From: Ruthenibacterium lactatiformans
Lineage (GTDB): Bacteria > Bacillota > Clostridia > Oscillospirales > Ruminococcaceae
Direction of reading: 5' to 3'
Length of the DNA stretch: 64,000 bases
Assembly (NCBI RefSeq): GCF_000949455.1
Contig: NZ_JXXK01000012.1
Location: forward strand, 1-64,000
Shown piece by piece: positions 7,568 to 15,830 of the stretch. Below the pieces are notes generated by a model. The model searched no databases, was not told the origin of the DNA, and saw only the letters and a list, made by a program, of their open reading frames with translations. Made by a program: the position numbers and the translations under genes. Each line of letters opens with the position of its first letter. Position 1 is the first letter of the stretch.

Positions 7568-8440
7568 ATGGACACCGAAAAAATGGGACGGTTTATTGCT
7601 GAGCGCAGAAAAGACAAACATATGACGCAAAAAGATTTCGCACGCATGCTGAATATTACGGACAAAGCGGTCTCAAAATGGGAGCGCGGAATAAGCTGCC
7701 CCGATATCTCCCTTTTACCCTCCGTTGCAGACATACTCGGCGTAACCATCCATGAATTGCTGAACGGTGAGCAGAGCAATACAGAACCCGAAGGCCCGGC
7801 GGCAGGCAGGGAGAATGCCCTGCAATATGCGGACAGCGAAGCAGAAGCCGCGGCAGGTACGATGCGCAGCCGGTGCGCCGTTGCATTTTCTCTGCTGCTG
7901 TTGGCCAGCAGCGCCGCATGCGCCGTTATCAACACGGCGGTTTCCGGCAAACTCACCTGGGCGCCTTTTCCCATTGTCTCTATGGCTTTCGCCTGGCTTG
8001 TGTTCTTCCCCGTCCTGAAAGCCGGTAAAAAAGGCCTGTTCGGCGCGCTGCTTGCACTCAGCGTTTTCATTCTCCCTTTTTTGTATGTGCTGAGCCGTCT
8101 GCTCAAAAGCAATGGTAATATCCTGGCGGCCGGCGCCCCAACGGCCGCTCTCTCCGTTGTTTTTCTTTGGAGCGTTTTCGCGCTGTTCAAACGATTAAAA
8201 ACCAGAAAACGGCTCGCGGCCGCCGCCTCGTTGCTGTTGGCCGTCCCCACATGCCTTTTGATCAACCTCGTCCTTTCAAAGCTCTTCTTTCTGCCGGTGA
8301 TCGACGTGTGGGATATGCTGGCCATTTTTCTCCTGCTGATATCCGCCGCCGCGCTTTTTATCGCCGACCTTGCGGCAAAGAAAAAACATATTGTTTCAGA
8401 GAAGAAACCGGAGCACAGCGGCTCGCGCGGGCACGCGTGA
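7568..8440 (+). CDS. Membrane-anchored XRE-family regulator
   Basis: This 290-residue protein has an N-terminal Cro/C1 helix-turn-helix (about residues 8-62, with MTQKDFARMLNITDKAVSKW and GVTIHELLNGE), a short Ala/Glu linker, then five to six hydrophobic segments between about residues 98 and 275, ending KKKHIVSEKKPEHS. The HTH-plus-membrane layout is common in Firmicutes and is usually linked to sensing envelope or antimicrobial stress. The target is unknown. The start has a good TAAGGAGG site. The GNAT gene follows 24 bases downstream and is probably co-transcribed. Confidence 0.8.
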   Translation: MDTEKMGRFIAERRKDKHMTQKDFARMLNITDKAVSKWERGISCPDISLLPSVADILGVTIHELLNGEQSNTEPEGPAAGRENALQYADSEAEAAAGTMRSRCAVAFSLLLLASSAACAVINTAVSGKLTWAPFPIVSMAFAWLVFFPVLKAGKKGLFGALLALSVFILPFLYVLSRLLKSNGNILAAGAPTAALSVVFLWSVFALFKRLKTRKRLAAAASLLLAVPTCLLINLVLSKLFFLPVIDVWDMLAIFLLLISAAALFIADLAAKKKHIVSEKKPEHSGSRGHA

Positions 8441-8464
8441 GCTCCCGAACAGGAGGGTAAAACC

Positions 8465-9046
8465 ATGCAGCACAAAGGAACGGTCCGGCTCGAAACAGAC
8501 AGGCTTATCTTGAGAAGGTTCCGGCTGGACGACAGCGGGGCGGCTTTTCAAAACTGGACCAGTGACAAACGGGTAACGGAGTTTTTGCGCTGGCCCGCAC
8601 ACGATACGGTCAATACGACAAAGAAGATCATCCAAATGTGGGTGGACGGTTACGCCCGGGACGACTTCTACCAATGGGCGATCGTTTTGAAAAACAACGG
8701 AAATGGGCCCGTCGGTACGATCAGCGTTGTTGACCGGAACGACGCATTGAATATATTGCATATCGGATATTGCATCGGCAGCCGCTGGTGGAACCAGGGC
8801 ATCACCTCGGAGGCGTTTTCGGGCATCATCCCATTTTTATTCGAGCAGGTGAAAGCCAACCGGATCGAATCGCAGCACGACCCCCGCAACCCGAATTCCG
8901 GCAAGGTCATGACAAAATGCGGCCTGAAATATGAGGGTACGCTCCGTCAGGCGGATATCAGCAACAAAGGCGTGGTAGACGCGGCCGTGTACAGCATATT
9001 GGCCGACGAGTATTTTTCCAAACAAGCGCAATGCAAAAAGCGTTAG
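8465..9046 (+). CDS. GNAT-family N-acetyltransferase (RimJ/RimL type)
   Basis: The protein of 193 residues begins ETDRLILRRFRLDD, the usual RimJ/RimL opening, and continues with IGYCIGSRWWNQGITSEAF (acetyl-CoA pocket strand and loop) and NPNSGKVMTKCGLKYEGTLR (C-terminal helix). Relatives acetylate N-termini of ribosomal proteins, or small substrates such as aminoglycosides or amino acids; the substrate cannot be told from sequence. An AACAGGAGGG site precedes the start. The stop codon abuts a MITE-like repeat. Confidence 0.85.
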   Translation: MQHKGTVRLETDRLILRRFRLDDSGAAFQNWTSDKRVTEFLRWPAHDTVNTTKKIIQMWVDGYARDDFYQWAIVLKNNGNGPVGTISVVDRNDALNILHIGYCIGSRWWNQGITSEAFSGIIPFLFEQVKANRIESQHDPRNPNSGKVMTKCGLKYEGTLRQADISNKGVVDAAVYSILADEYFSKQAQCKKR

Positions 9047-9165
9047 GGCAATACCGTACAATTCTAAGTGTCGAATCGCACCGGCAGATTTTTTGTGACA
9101 GTTGCCGGAAAATCTGCAAGCGAGGCGACGCTTAAGGCATCAGCCGTGAATTGTGCGGTATTGCC
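9047..9165. mobile_element. MITE-like repeat of about 119 bp
   Basis: Terminal inverted repeats GGCAATACCGTACAATTC (9047-9064) and GAATTGTGCGGTATTGCC (9148-9165) match at 17 of 18 positions. Inside are further paired segments (TAAGTGTCG with CGACGCTTA; GCAGATTTT with AAAATCTGC), so the whole unit folds into one long stem. It has no coding capacity and starts directly after the GNAT stop codon. This fits a miniature inverted-repeat transposable element. No target duplication is obvious. Confidence 0.7.
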
Positions 9166-9175
9166 TCAGAAGCCA

Positions 9176-9213
9176 AGTGGGCGGCCTTCCGGGAAGGCCG
9201 CCCACTGCTTATT
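9176..9213 (+). terminator. Intrinsic terminator between convergent genes
   Basis: A 14-bp GC-rich stem (AGTGGGCGGCCTTC / GAAGGCCGCCCACT) is followed by GCTTATTTTTCTTT on the plus strand. It ends plus-strand transcription from the GNAT gene and overlaps the 3' end of the dedA-like gene. Confidence 0.85.
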
Positions 9214-9886
9214 TTTCTTTCTGCGTTTCTTCCCGCTCCGGCACAGCGCATTGCCGCGCCGCCTCCCGTTTTTTGCGCCGCCCGTAAAACAGGGCCGAAA
9301 CGCCCGCCGCGCACGCCACCACCAGCACGGCCTTTACCCAGCCCGAGGCCTGCTCCAGCGCGGCCGTAACGGCAGGCCAGCTTTGCCCGGCCAGCGCGCC
9401 CAGATAGACCAGCAGGATATTCCACAGCAGGCTGCCCACGGTGGTGAGCAGCAAAAACGGCGCCGGATGCATGCCCGCCATGCCCGCCGGGATGGAGATG
9501 AGGCTGCGCAGGATGGGGATGCAGCGGCAGTAAAACACACTGGGCCAGCCGTGGGCCGCAAACCAGTCCGACGCCTTGTGCACGTCGGCGCTCTCCATTT
9601 TCAGCACGCGCCCAACCCGGCCCGAAAGCAGCGCCTCCAGCCGCTGCGGGGCCAGAAGCCGCCCCACGCCGTACAGCACGATGGCCCCCGCCACGCTGCC
9701 CAGCGTGGAAAACAGAATGACGCCGGGGGGCGTCATCTCCGTACAGGTCGTTAAAAAGCCGCCGAAGGTGAGGATCACCTCACTGGGGATCGGCGGAAAA
9801 ATGTTCTCCACGGCAATCAGCAGCAGCACGCCCCAATAGCCGAACCGGCTGACAAGGCCGGTGATGACGCTCTCCATGGCATTCAC
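9209..9886 (-). CDS. DedA-family membrane protein
   Basis: The 225-residue protein shows the DedA (VTT/SNARE-associated) pattern: FGYWGVLLLIAVENIFPPIPSE with the conserved acidic and proline residues, GSVAGAIVLYGVGR, the F/Y-x-R-x-x-P segment YCRCIPILRSLISIPAGMAGM, then two more hydrophobic helices and a basic tail. DedA proteins help recycle undecaprenyl phosphate or other lipids across the membrane and support membrane potential. The start is taken at MNAMES; the second Met is equally possible. It is encoded just downstream of the transglycosylase on the same strand, separated by a terminator. Confidence 0.88.
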   Translation of the reverse strand: MNAMESVITGLVSRFGYWGVLLLIAVENIFPPIPSEVILTFGGFLTTCTEMTPPGVILFSTLGSVAGAIVLYGVGRLLAPQRLEALLSGRVGRVLKMESADVHKASDWFAAHGWPSVFYCRCIPILRSLISIPAGMAGMHPAPFLLLTTVGSLLWNILLVYLGALAGQSWPAVTAALEQASGWVKAVLVVACAAGVSALFYGRRKKREAARQCAVPEREETQKEK

Positions 9887-9962
9887 TCCCTCTGCTTATT
9901 CCTATGCGGGAAAAGCGGAAGGAATGCTTTGCACGGCGCGAAAAGCGGCGCGCCCCGCGGAG

Positions 9963-10021
9963 CAAAAAAGCCCGCCGGCGGGATGCGCGCCGTTTCGCCG
10001 GCTCTGCCGCCCCGGCGGGCT
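9963..10021 (-). terminator. Intrinsic terminator of the transglycosylase gene
   Basis: On the minus strand, GCCCGCCGG and its complement enclose a GC-rich loop and are followed by TTTTTTGC. It starts just past the stop at 10031. Confidence 0.75.
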
Positions 10022-10030
10022 TTCCCGTAC

Positions 10031-10744
10031 TCAGCCCGGCGTCAGCGCCTCCCGGGCCTGGGCGGCGCTCAGACAGCCCCGCTCCACCATCTGCTCCACC
10101 ACCTTTTTCTGGCGCTGCCGTGCCAGCCCGGGGTTCTGCGCCGGGTCGTAGGCGGAGGGTGCGTTGGGCACGCCCGCCAGCAGAGTGCATTCGTAGGGCG
10201 TCATCTGCGCGGGGGCTTTGCCGAAATACCCCTCGCTTGCCTGGCGCACATTATAGTATCCGCTGCCGAAATAGATGGAATTCACATACAGCTCCAGGAT
10301 CTCGTCCTTGGTATACTGCTTCTCGATGGCCCATGCCATGAACGCCTCGGCCGCCTTGCGCGTGAGCACCTTCTCCTGTGTGAAATACAGGTTTTTGGCA
10401 AGCTGCTGGGTGATGGTGCTGCCACCCTCCACAAAAGCGCCCGCGCACACATCGTTCCACAGCGCACGGCACAGCGCAATAAAATCCACGCCGCCATGGG
10501 AATAAAAACGGTGGTCCTCCACCGCCACCACAGCGTCCCGGTACAGCCGGGGCAGCTCGTCCAGAGGCGTAAAATCCGGCTGGGCGCGCACCTGCTCCGC
10601 CATTTCCGCCAGCGGCTTTTGCTCCAGAGCCTCCCGGTACATGCCATAGCCCTTCAGCCCCACGTACAGCCCCGCACTGAGGCAAAGCGCAAGCAGCAGG
10701 ACAAAGAGCCCCGCCAGCGCCCGCTTGATTTTTCCGCGCATCAT
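10031..10744 (-). CDS. mtgA: Monofunctional peptidoglycan glycosyltransferase (GT51)
   Basis: This 237-residue protein has one N-terminal membrane helix (about residues 8-30) and a GT51 domain with all hallmark motifs: VAVEDHRFYSHGGVD (catalytic Glu), GGSTITQQLAKNLYF, RKAAEAFMAWAIEKQYTKDE, ILELYVNSIYFG and a final LLAGVPNAPSAYDP. It lacks the transpeptidase domain of class A penicillin-binding proteins, so it only polymerises lipid II into glycan strands outside the membrane. The length is normal for MtgA-type enzymes. The minus-strand TATAAT at 10795-10800 could be its -10 box, with no clear -35. Confidence 0.93.
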   Translation of the reverse strand: MMRGKIKRALAGLFVLLLALCLSAGLYVGLKGYGMYREALEQKPLAEMAEQVRAQPDFTPLDELPRLYRDAVVAVEDHRFYSHGGVDFIALCRALWNDVCAGAFVEGGSTITQQLAKNLYFTQEKVLTRKAAEAFMAWAIEKQYTKDEILELYVNSIYFGSGYYNVRQASEGYFGKAPAQMTPYECTLLAGVPNAPSAYDPAQNPGLARQRQKKVVEQMVERGCLSAAQAREALTPG

Positions 10745-10899
10745 CGCGCACCTGCCTTTCCCCTTCCGGCCGCATCCTCCGGCTTTGTACCTTTATTATA
10801 AAAAGGAAAGGCCGGCGCTGCCATCGAACTGCCTTTCATTCCACGCGCGCAACCTTACGTTTGTGCAAGATGGCGGCGGACAAAAACATGCGGAGCATA

Positions 10900-10946
10900 C
10901 AAACGCGCCCCGCCGCCGGTTTTATCCGGAAGCGGGGCGCGTTTGT
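10900..10946 (-). terminator. Hairpin downstream of cardiolipin synthase
   Basis: ACAAACGCGCCCCGC (10900-10914) and its perfect complement GCGGGGCGCGTTTGT (10932-10946) form a 15-bp stem. It lies 13 bases past the cls stop codon. The T-tract after it is weak, so termination is plausible rather than certain. Confidence 0.65.
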
Positions 10947-10958
10947 AAGGGCCTTTTC

Positions 10959-12497
10959 TCAGCAAAGCGGGGCCGCGATGCGCAGCACCGCGTCCAGCAT
11001 ACGGCTCCAGAAATGGCGGCGGCAGTCCGCCGGCGAAATCTCCCGGCTTTTTGCCAGCGTGTCCATCACGTCGGCCTTCAGCGCCTGCAGCGCCGGGGTG
11101 CGGTACAGGTAGGTACCGCATTCAAAATGCAGGTACAGGCTTCGGTAATCCATGTTGATGGTGCCCACCACACCCGTGGTGTCGTCTGAAAGGTAGCTTT
11201 TGGCATGGATGAAGCCCGGCGTATATTCGTAGATGCGCACGCCTGCGCGCAGCAGCGGCGCGTAATAGGAGCGCGTAAGGCGGTATACGACTTTTTTGTC
11301 CGGCACGCCCGGCGTGACGATGCGCACGTCCACGCCCCGCTTTGCCGCCGCGCACAGCGCCGCCTGCATCACGTCGTCGATGATAAGGTAGGGCGTAAAA
11401 ATATACACATAGTCCCGGGCCTGCGCCAGAATATCAATGTAAACGCCCGCGCTCACGGCCTCGCCGTCCAGAGGCGAATCGCTGAACGGCTGCACCCATC
11501 CCTCGCCCGCAAACGGCGCGGGATGGTAAGCATGGGGGCGAAACGCGTCCAGCGGCTCGTTCGCGGATTCCGGGCGGTAGGCGTGCCAGAACTCCAGGAA
11601 CATGGCTGTAAAATTCCACGCGGCTTCGCCCGTCACACGCACGCCCGTATCCTTCCAATGGCCGTGCAGCTCCACGGCGTTGATGTATTCATCCGAAAGG
11701 TTAACGCCTCCCGTGAACACCGTGTGCCCGTCCACGTCCATGATCTTGCGGTGGTCGCGGTTGTTCATCGCCAGAGAAAGCACCGGTATAAAGGGGTTGA
11801 ACATCAGCGTCTTGACGCCGCTGCGCTCCATTTCGCGGGCAAAGCCCTGGGGCAGCAGGAACAGGCTGCCCATATCGTCGCATATGAGGCGCACGTCCAC
11901 GCCCTGGGCCGCCTTGCGCTTGAGGATCTCCGCAATGCCGTCCCACATTTTGCCGGGCTGTATGATAAAGTATTCCAAAAAAATGAAATGCTCGGCGCTT
12001 TCCAGCGCCCGCAGCATGTCGGCGTACATCTCCTCGCCCAGAGGATAATATTTCACGTCCGAATCCATACAGACCGGATATCCGCCCGTAGCGGTAATGT
12101 ACCGGCTGCGCGCCGCCGCACGGGCGTCGTCCCCGCGCAGCGCCCCGAACACCGCCTCGTCCTGCCCCAGCGCGGCCGCCGTTTCCGCGTGCTGCGCGGC
12201 CAGCCTGCGCCGCATCCGGTGCGCGGGCAGCTTGCCGCCGAACAGCAGGTACAGCAGGCCGCCCATCACGGGCAGCTGCAGGATCAGGATGATCCAGCCG
12301 ATCTTGAAGCCCGAAACGTCGTCGTGGTACAGGATATGCAGCACGATCAGCAGGCTCAGGAGCGTAAACGCGGCGTTCAGCCACACCGAATAGGCCGCGA
12401 GCTTCCAGAAAAACACGCCCAGCCATACCGCCTGCAGCAAAAGCAGCAGACCCGTGATAAAAATACGCCCGCACAAAAATTTCAGCAGCTTTTTCAT
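10959..12497 (-). CDS. cls: Cardiolipin synthase
   Basis: The 512-residue protein has two N-terminal membrane helices (about 8-60), a PLDNc-like linker (DDVSGFKIGWIILILQLPVM), and two phospholipase-D HKD motifs: DHRKIMDVDGHTVFTGGVN and HAKSYLSDDTTGVVGTINMD. It condenses two phosphatidylglycerols into cardiolipin and glycerol at the membrane. I chose ATG 12497, which has a GGGAGGACG site 5 bases upstream. An in-frame ATG at 12569 lies in the promoter-like AT-rich region. An 8-bp tandem repeat sits upstream at 12535-12554. Confidence 0.94.
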   Translation of the reverse strand: MKKLLKFLCGRIFITGLLLLLQAVWLGVFFWKLAAYSVWLNAAFTLLSLLIVLHILYHDDVSGFKIGWIILILQLPVMGGLLYLLFGGKLPAHRMRRRLAAQHAETAAALGQDEAVFGALRGDDARAAARSRYITATGGYPVCMDSDVKYYPLGEEMYADMLRALESAEHFIFLEYFIIQPGKMWDGIAEILKRKAAQGVDVRLICDDMGSLFLLPQGFAREMERSGVKTLMFNPFIPVLSLAMNNRDHRKIMDVDGHTVFTGGVNLSDEYINAVELHGHWKDTGVRVTGEAAWNFTAMFLEFWHAYRPESANEPLDAFRPHAYHPAPFAGEGWVQPFSDSPLDGEAVSAGVYIDILAQARDYVYIFTPYLIIDDVMQAALCAAAKRGVDVRIVTPGVPDKKVVYRLTRSYYAPLLRAGVRIYEYTPGFIHAKSYLSDDTTGVVGTINMDYRSLYLHFECGTYLYRTPALQALKADVMDTLAKSREISPADCRRHFWSRMLDAVLRIAAPLC

Positions 12498-12534
12498 TCC
12501 GTCCTCCCACCGCCGGCACATCCGGCGCATATCT

Positions 12535-12554
12535 GATATCAATATATCAATATC
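12535..12554. promoter_or_regulatory. Tandem ATATCAAT repeat upstream of cls
   Basis: Two copies of ATATCAAT (12536-12543 and 12544-12551) flanked by GATATC and ATC lie 38-62 bases before the cls start. They form an AT-rich island in GC-rich DNA. It may contain the -10 region or a regulator site. Confidence 0.4.
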
Positions 12555-12602
12555 CGTCGAAAAGCGCAAGACAAACCGGGCGCTTTTGTGGGCTGCGGCG
12601 GT

Positions 12603-13796
12603 TCACCTCCCGCGCGCCGCGGCCGTATATTCCGCAAACCGCGCCTGCGCCGCGGCGCCCACATCGGCGCTCCGCGCGCCGCCTCCCCAATAATGCAGGA
12701 ACAAAACGTCCGGCCCGTCCACCACCAACAGCAATGTCTGGTGGAAGCCCGGCCCGTCCTCATAATTTGCCAGCACCAGCGTGTCCGGCGTTTCCTTCAG
12801 CACCGTGTATTCCTCCGGCTCCAGCAGCCACAGCCTGCGCGCCAGCCCCCGGCCGAAGGCCTTCGCACCGCCCGCGCCTGAAAGACGGCAGTAGCGCTGT
12901 ACCAGGTACACGGTGTCCTGCGTACCGTCGGCATAGCCCGCCTCCCAGGCGGAGAGGCCCAGCGGCGCGCCGGGCGTCCAGGTCTGCACCAGCTGGTTGA
13001 CGTCGTCCCGCACATTGGGCGCAGCCTCTGCCGCGCGCCGGTAGCCCGCCCCCTCCACCTCGGCCAGCGTCAGCAGCGGCAGGCCCGCGCCGGTCTCCGG
13101 CAGCGGCGTTTTTTCATAGCGCGCCAGCTCCAGCAGGCCCACAGCCAGGCAAACGGCATACACCGCGCCCAGCAGCGCGCAGGCGGCGCGGTGGGCCAGT
13201 GCCGCCCGCCGCCAGCCCGGGCCGTGCCGGGGCATCGCGCCCGCGCGCAGCATGCGGCGGGTGCGCATCAGCGCCAGCATGCTGTAAACGCCCCAGCCCA
13301 GCCGGAACAGCGTCACCGCCAGAATGGCCCAAACCAGCGGCGCGGCGGCGTCTGCCAGAACCAGCTCAAGCGTATACCTGCCCAGATAGGTGAGCTGAGC
13401 GAACATCAGCAGCGCCCACAGCGCTGTGCCCAGCGCCTGGCTCAGAATCGAACCCCGCAGCGTCTTGAGGGAATCGGCCAGCGCGGCGGGGTCGGTGTGC
13501 AGGTCCGGCGCGTCCGTCTGTTCGGGCGCGCAGAACAGATGCAGGGGCCTGTCGTTCAGCACATACTGCCAGCCGCATTCTTCATAAAATTCCTTCTGGC
13601 CCGCGGGCAGGCCGCCCTCATCGGAACCGACCTCGAAGCGGTAGCGCAGGCGCGCGGGCGGAGCCGGGGCAAAACGCGTCAGCATTGCGCCCGCCTTCTG
13701 CACCCGCAGGCCGCGCGCCGCAAGCTCGGCGTACCAGCTCTCCCGCTGGGCCAGGGCCCAGCGCGGCAGGCTCAGCTTATAGCTGCGTTTTTTCAT
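12603..13796 (-). CDS. DUF2812 membrane protein
   Basis: This 397-residue protein opens with a DUF2812-like domain (about residues 10-110), where RVQKAGAMLTRFAPAPPARLRYRFEVG and EFYEECGWQYVLNDRPLHLF resemble the family. Three or so membrane helices follow (about 125-250). The C-terminal domain (250-397) has no name that I recognise. DUF2812 genes are typically paired with PadR regulators, as here: the start overlaps the padR-like gene by 20 bases. The function is unknown; control of the partner regulator or an envelope role is a guess. Confidence 0.8.
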   Translation of the reverse strand: MKKRSYKLSLPRWALAQRESWYAELAARGLRVQKAGAMLTRFAPAPPARLRYRFEVGSDEGGLPAGQKEFYEECGWQYVLNDRPLHLFCAPEQTDAPDLHTDPAALADSLKTLRGSILSQALGTALWALLMFAQLTYLGRYTLELVLADAAAPLVWAILAVTLFRLGWGVYSMLALMRTRRMLRAGAMPRHGPGWRRAALAHRAACALLGAVYAVCLAVGLLELARYEKTPLPETGAGLPLLTLAEVEGAGYRRAAEAAPNVRDDVNQLVQTWTPGAPLGLSAWEAGYADGTQDTVYLVQRYCRLSGAGGAKAFGRGLARRLWLLEPEEYTVLKETPDTLVLANYEDGPGFHQTLLLVVDGPDVLFLHYWGGGARSADVGAAAQARFAEYTAAARGR

Positions 13797-14103
13797 TCGT
13801 TCCGCCCTCCCCGATCCATGCGCCGTCGCGCACCATGGCGCGCAGACGGCTGTATTCCGCGCGCAGGGCTTCCATCCCCGCGTTTGTGAGCAGATAGGTC
13901 TTGCGGCGGCCGTCGTTTTCAGACAGGACGATCAGCCCTTCCTTTTCCATCCGCGTCAGCACACCGTACAGCGTGCCCGGGCCCATCTGCACGCGCCCGC
14001 GGGACGCCCGCGCGATCTGCTGCATCAGCTGATATCCGTGCGCCGGACGGTGCAGCGCCAGCAGCACATAATACATGGCCTCCGTCATTGGTCCGCCGGA
14101 CAT
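13777..14103 (-). CDS. PadR-family transcriptional regulator
   Basis: A 108-residue winged-helix protein with the PadR signature: MTEAMYYVLLALHRPAHGYQ, then GRVQMGPGTLYGVLTRMEKEGLI and the wing ENDGRRKTYLLTNAGMEAL. It probably represses its own operon with the DUF2812 gene. The start at ATG 14103 follows GGAAGGGGG; a second Met (MTEAM) is an alternative. Upstream lie a sigma-A promoter and a symmetric site that would cover the transcription start, suggesting autoregulation. Confidence 0.9.
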   Translation of the reverse strand: MSGGPMTEAMYYVLLALHRPAHGYQLMQQIARASRGRVQMGPGTLYGVLTRMEKEGLIVLSENDGRRKTYLLTNAGMEALRAEYSRLRAMVRDGAWIGEGGTNEKTQL

Positions 14104-14129
14104 CGCGCGCCGCCCCCTTCCGCAATTCG

Positions 14130-14157
14130 TATGTGTCGCGATATATCGTCTGACATA
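14130..14157. promoter_or_regulatory. Palindromic operator of the PadR operon
   Basis: The site reads TATGT-N4-CGATATATCG-N4-ACATA. The outer 5-bp and inner 10-bp parts are each perfectly symmetric. It lies immediately downstream of the -10 box, so a bound dimer would cover the start of transcription. ATGT/ACAT half-sites are typical for PadR proteins. Confidence 0.7.
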
Positions 14158-14186
14158 ATAATAGCAAGCACATCCGCCTCTGTCAA
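14158..14186 (-). promoter_or_regulatory. Sigma-A promoter of the PadR/DUF2812 operon
   Basis: Read on the minus strand: -35 TTGACA (14181-14186), a 17-base spacer, -10 TATTAT (14158-14163). Confidence 0.8.
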
Positions 14187-14204
14187 TGCAGGCGGACGCG
14201 CCAA

Positions 14205-14251
14205 AAGAAAAAGCTCCCCGCGCACGCCGCAAACGCGGGTGCGCGGGGAGC
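14205..14251 (-). terminator. Intrinsic terminator of guaB
   Basis: A 13-bp stem (GCTCCCCGCGCAC and its complement) is followed on the minus strand by TTTTTCTTTTGG, 36 bases past the guaB stop. Confidence 0.85.
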
Positions 14252-14286
14252 CCTTCCAGCCAAAAAATCAAAATTAAAAAGAAAAC

Positions 14287-15798
14287 TTATTCCGTCACAC
14301 TGGTGGCCTTGTTTTTCAGGATGACGTCGTGGCTGCCGCCCTCTACGATGCTGGTGGAGGAGACCACGGTCAGACGCGCCTTCTCCTGCAGCTCGGGGAT
14401 GGTGAGCGCGCCGCAGTTGCACATGGTGCTGCGCACCTTGGAAAGCGTTACATACACGCCGTCCTTCAGTGCGCCGGCATACGGCACGTAGCTGTCCACG
14501 CCCTCTTCAAAGCTCAGCTTGCCCGCGCCGCCCAGGTCGTACCTCTGCCAGTTGCGCGCGCGGTTGGAGCCCTCGCCCCAATACTCTTTCACATATGTGC
14601 CGTTGATGCGCAGCTTGTTCGTGGGGCTTTCATCGAAGCGGGAGAAATAGCGGCCCAGCATCACAAAGTCCGCGCCCATGGCCAGCGCCAGCGTGATGTG
14701 GTAATCGTGCACGATGCCGCCGTCGGAGCAGATGGGCACATACACGCCCGTCTCCTTAAAATACTCGTCCCGGGCCTTGGCTACTTCAATGACAGCCGTT
14801 GCCTGGCCGCGGCCGATGCCCTTGGTCTCGCGGGTGATGCAGATGGAACCGCCGCCGATACCGATCTTCACGAAATCCGCGCCCGCCTGTGCCAAAAAGC
14901 GGAAGCCCTCGCGGTCCACCACATTGCCTGCGCCCACCTTGACGCTGTCGCCGTATTTGGCGCGGATCCAGCTGATGGTGCGGCTCTGCCACTCGGAAAA
15001 GCCCTCGGAGGAATCGATGCACAGCACGTCCGCGCCCGCTTCCACCAGCGCGGGCACGCGCTCTGCGTAATCGCGGGTATTGATGCCCGCACCCACGATA
15101 TAGCTCTTGTTTTTGTCCAGCAGCTCGTTCACGTTCTCTTTGTGGGAATCGTAGTCCTTGCGGAACACCATGCATTTCAGGTGCTGGTTCTTGTCGATGA
15201 GGGGCAGTGAGTTGATTTTATTGTCCCAGATGATGTCGTTCGCTTCCTTGAGGGTGGTGTCCTCGTCGGCCACGACAAGCTTTTCAAACGGCGTCATAAA
15301 CTCGCTCACGGGCAGATCCGTACTCATGCGGGAGATGCGGTAATCCCGGCTTGCCACGATGCCCAGCAGCTTTCCGTTGGCCGTGCCGTCGTCGGTTACG
15401 GCCACGGTGGAGTGGCCCGTTTTTTCCTTCAGGGCCAGGATATCGGCCAGCGTGGCGTCAGGGCGCACGTTGGAATCGCTGACGATAAAGCCCTTTTTGT
15501 AGCTTTTGACGCGCGCGACCATCGCCGCCTCGTCCTCCACGGACTGCGAGCCGTAGATGAACGAAACGCCGCCCTCCTTGGCGAGCGCGATGGCCATGGT
15601 GTCGTTGGACACAGACTGCATGATGGCCGATACCATGGGGATGTTCATGGAAAGCGGGCAATCCTCCTGCCCCTTGCGGTATTTCACCAGCGGGGTCTTC
15701 AGGCTGACGGCGGAGGGGATGCACTCGGACGACGAATAGCCGGGCACCAGCAGATATTCGCCAAACGTGCGGGAGGGTTCCGTGAAGTAAGTGGCCAT
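14287..15798 (-). CDS. guaB: Inosine-5'-monophosphate dehydrogenase
   Basis: The 503-residue enzyme oxidises IMP to XMP with NAD, the committed step of GTP synthesis. The TIM-barrel core is interrupted by two CBS domains (about residues 95-215). The catalytic loop is GIGGGSICITRE, with the nucleophilic Cys; the usual form is GxGPGSICTTR. SDGGIVHDYHITLALAMGAD binds the phosphate, and the flap carries the Arg-Tyr dyad in NWQRYD. The C-terminus SIVEGGSHDV is also typical. A strong AAAGGAGATC site precedes the ATG. It is transcribed alone, with a terminator downstream. Confidence 0.95.
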   Translation of the reverse strand: MATYFTEPSRTFGEYLLVPGYSSSECIPSAVSLKTPLVKYRKGQEDCPLSMNIPMVSAIMQSVSNDTMAIALAKEGGVSFIYGSQSVEDEAAMVARVKSYKKGFIVSDSNVRPDATLADILALKEKTGHSTVAVTDDGTANGKLLGIVASRDYRISRMSTDLPVSEFMTPFEKLVVADEDTTLKEANDIIWDNKINSLPLIDKNQHLKCMVFRKDYDSHKENVNELLDKNKSYIVGAGINTRDYAERVPALVEAGADVLCIDSSEGFSEWQSRTISWIRAKYGDSVKVGAGNVVDREGFRFLAQAGADFVKIGIGGGSICITRETKGIGRGQATAVIEVAKARDEYFKETGVYVPICSDGGIVHDYHITLALAMGADFVMLGRYFSRFDESPTNKLRINGTYVKEYWGEGSNRARNWQRYDLGGAGKLSFEEGVDSYVPYAGALKDGVYVTLSKVRSTMCNCGALTIPELQEKARLTVVSSTSIVEGGSHDVILKNKATSVTE

Positions 15799-15830
15799 AG
15801 TGATCTCCTTTTCTTTTTAATTGTTTACCC

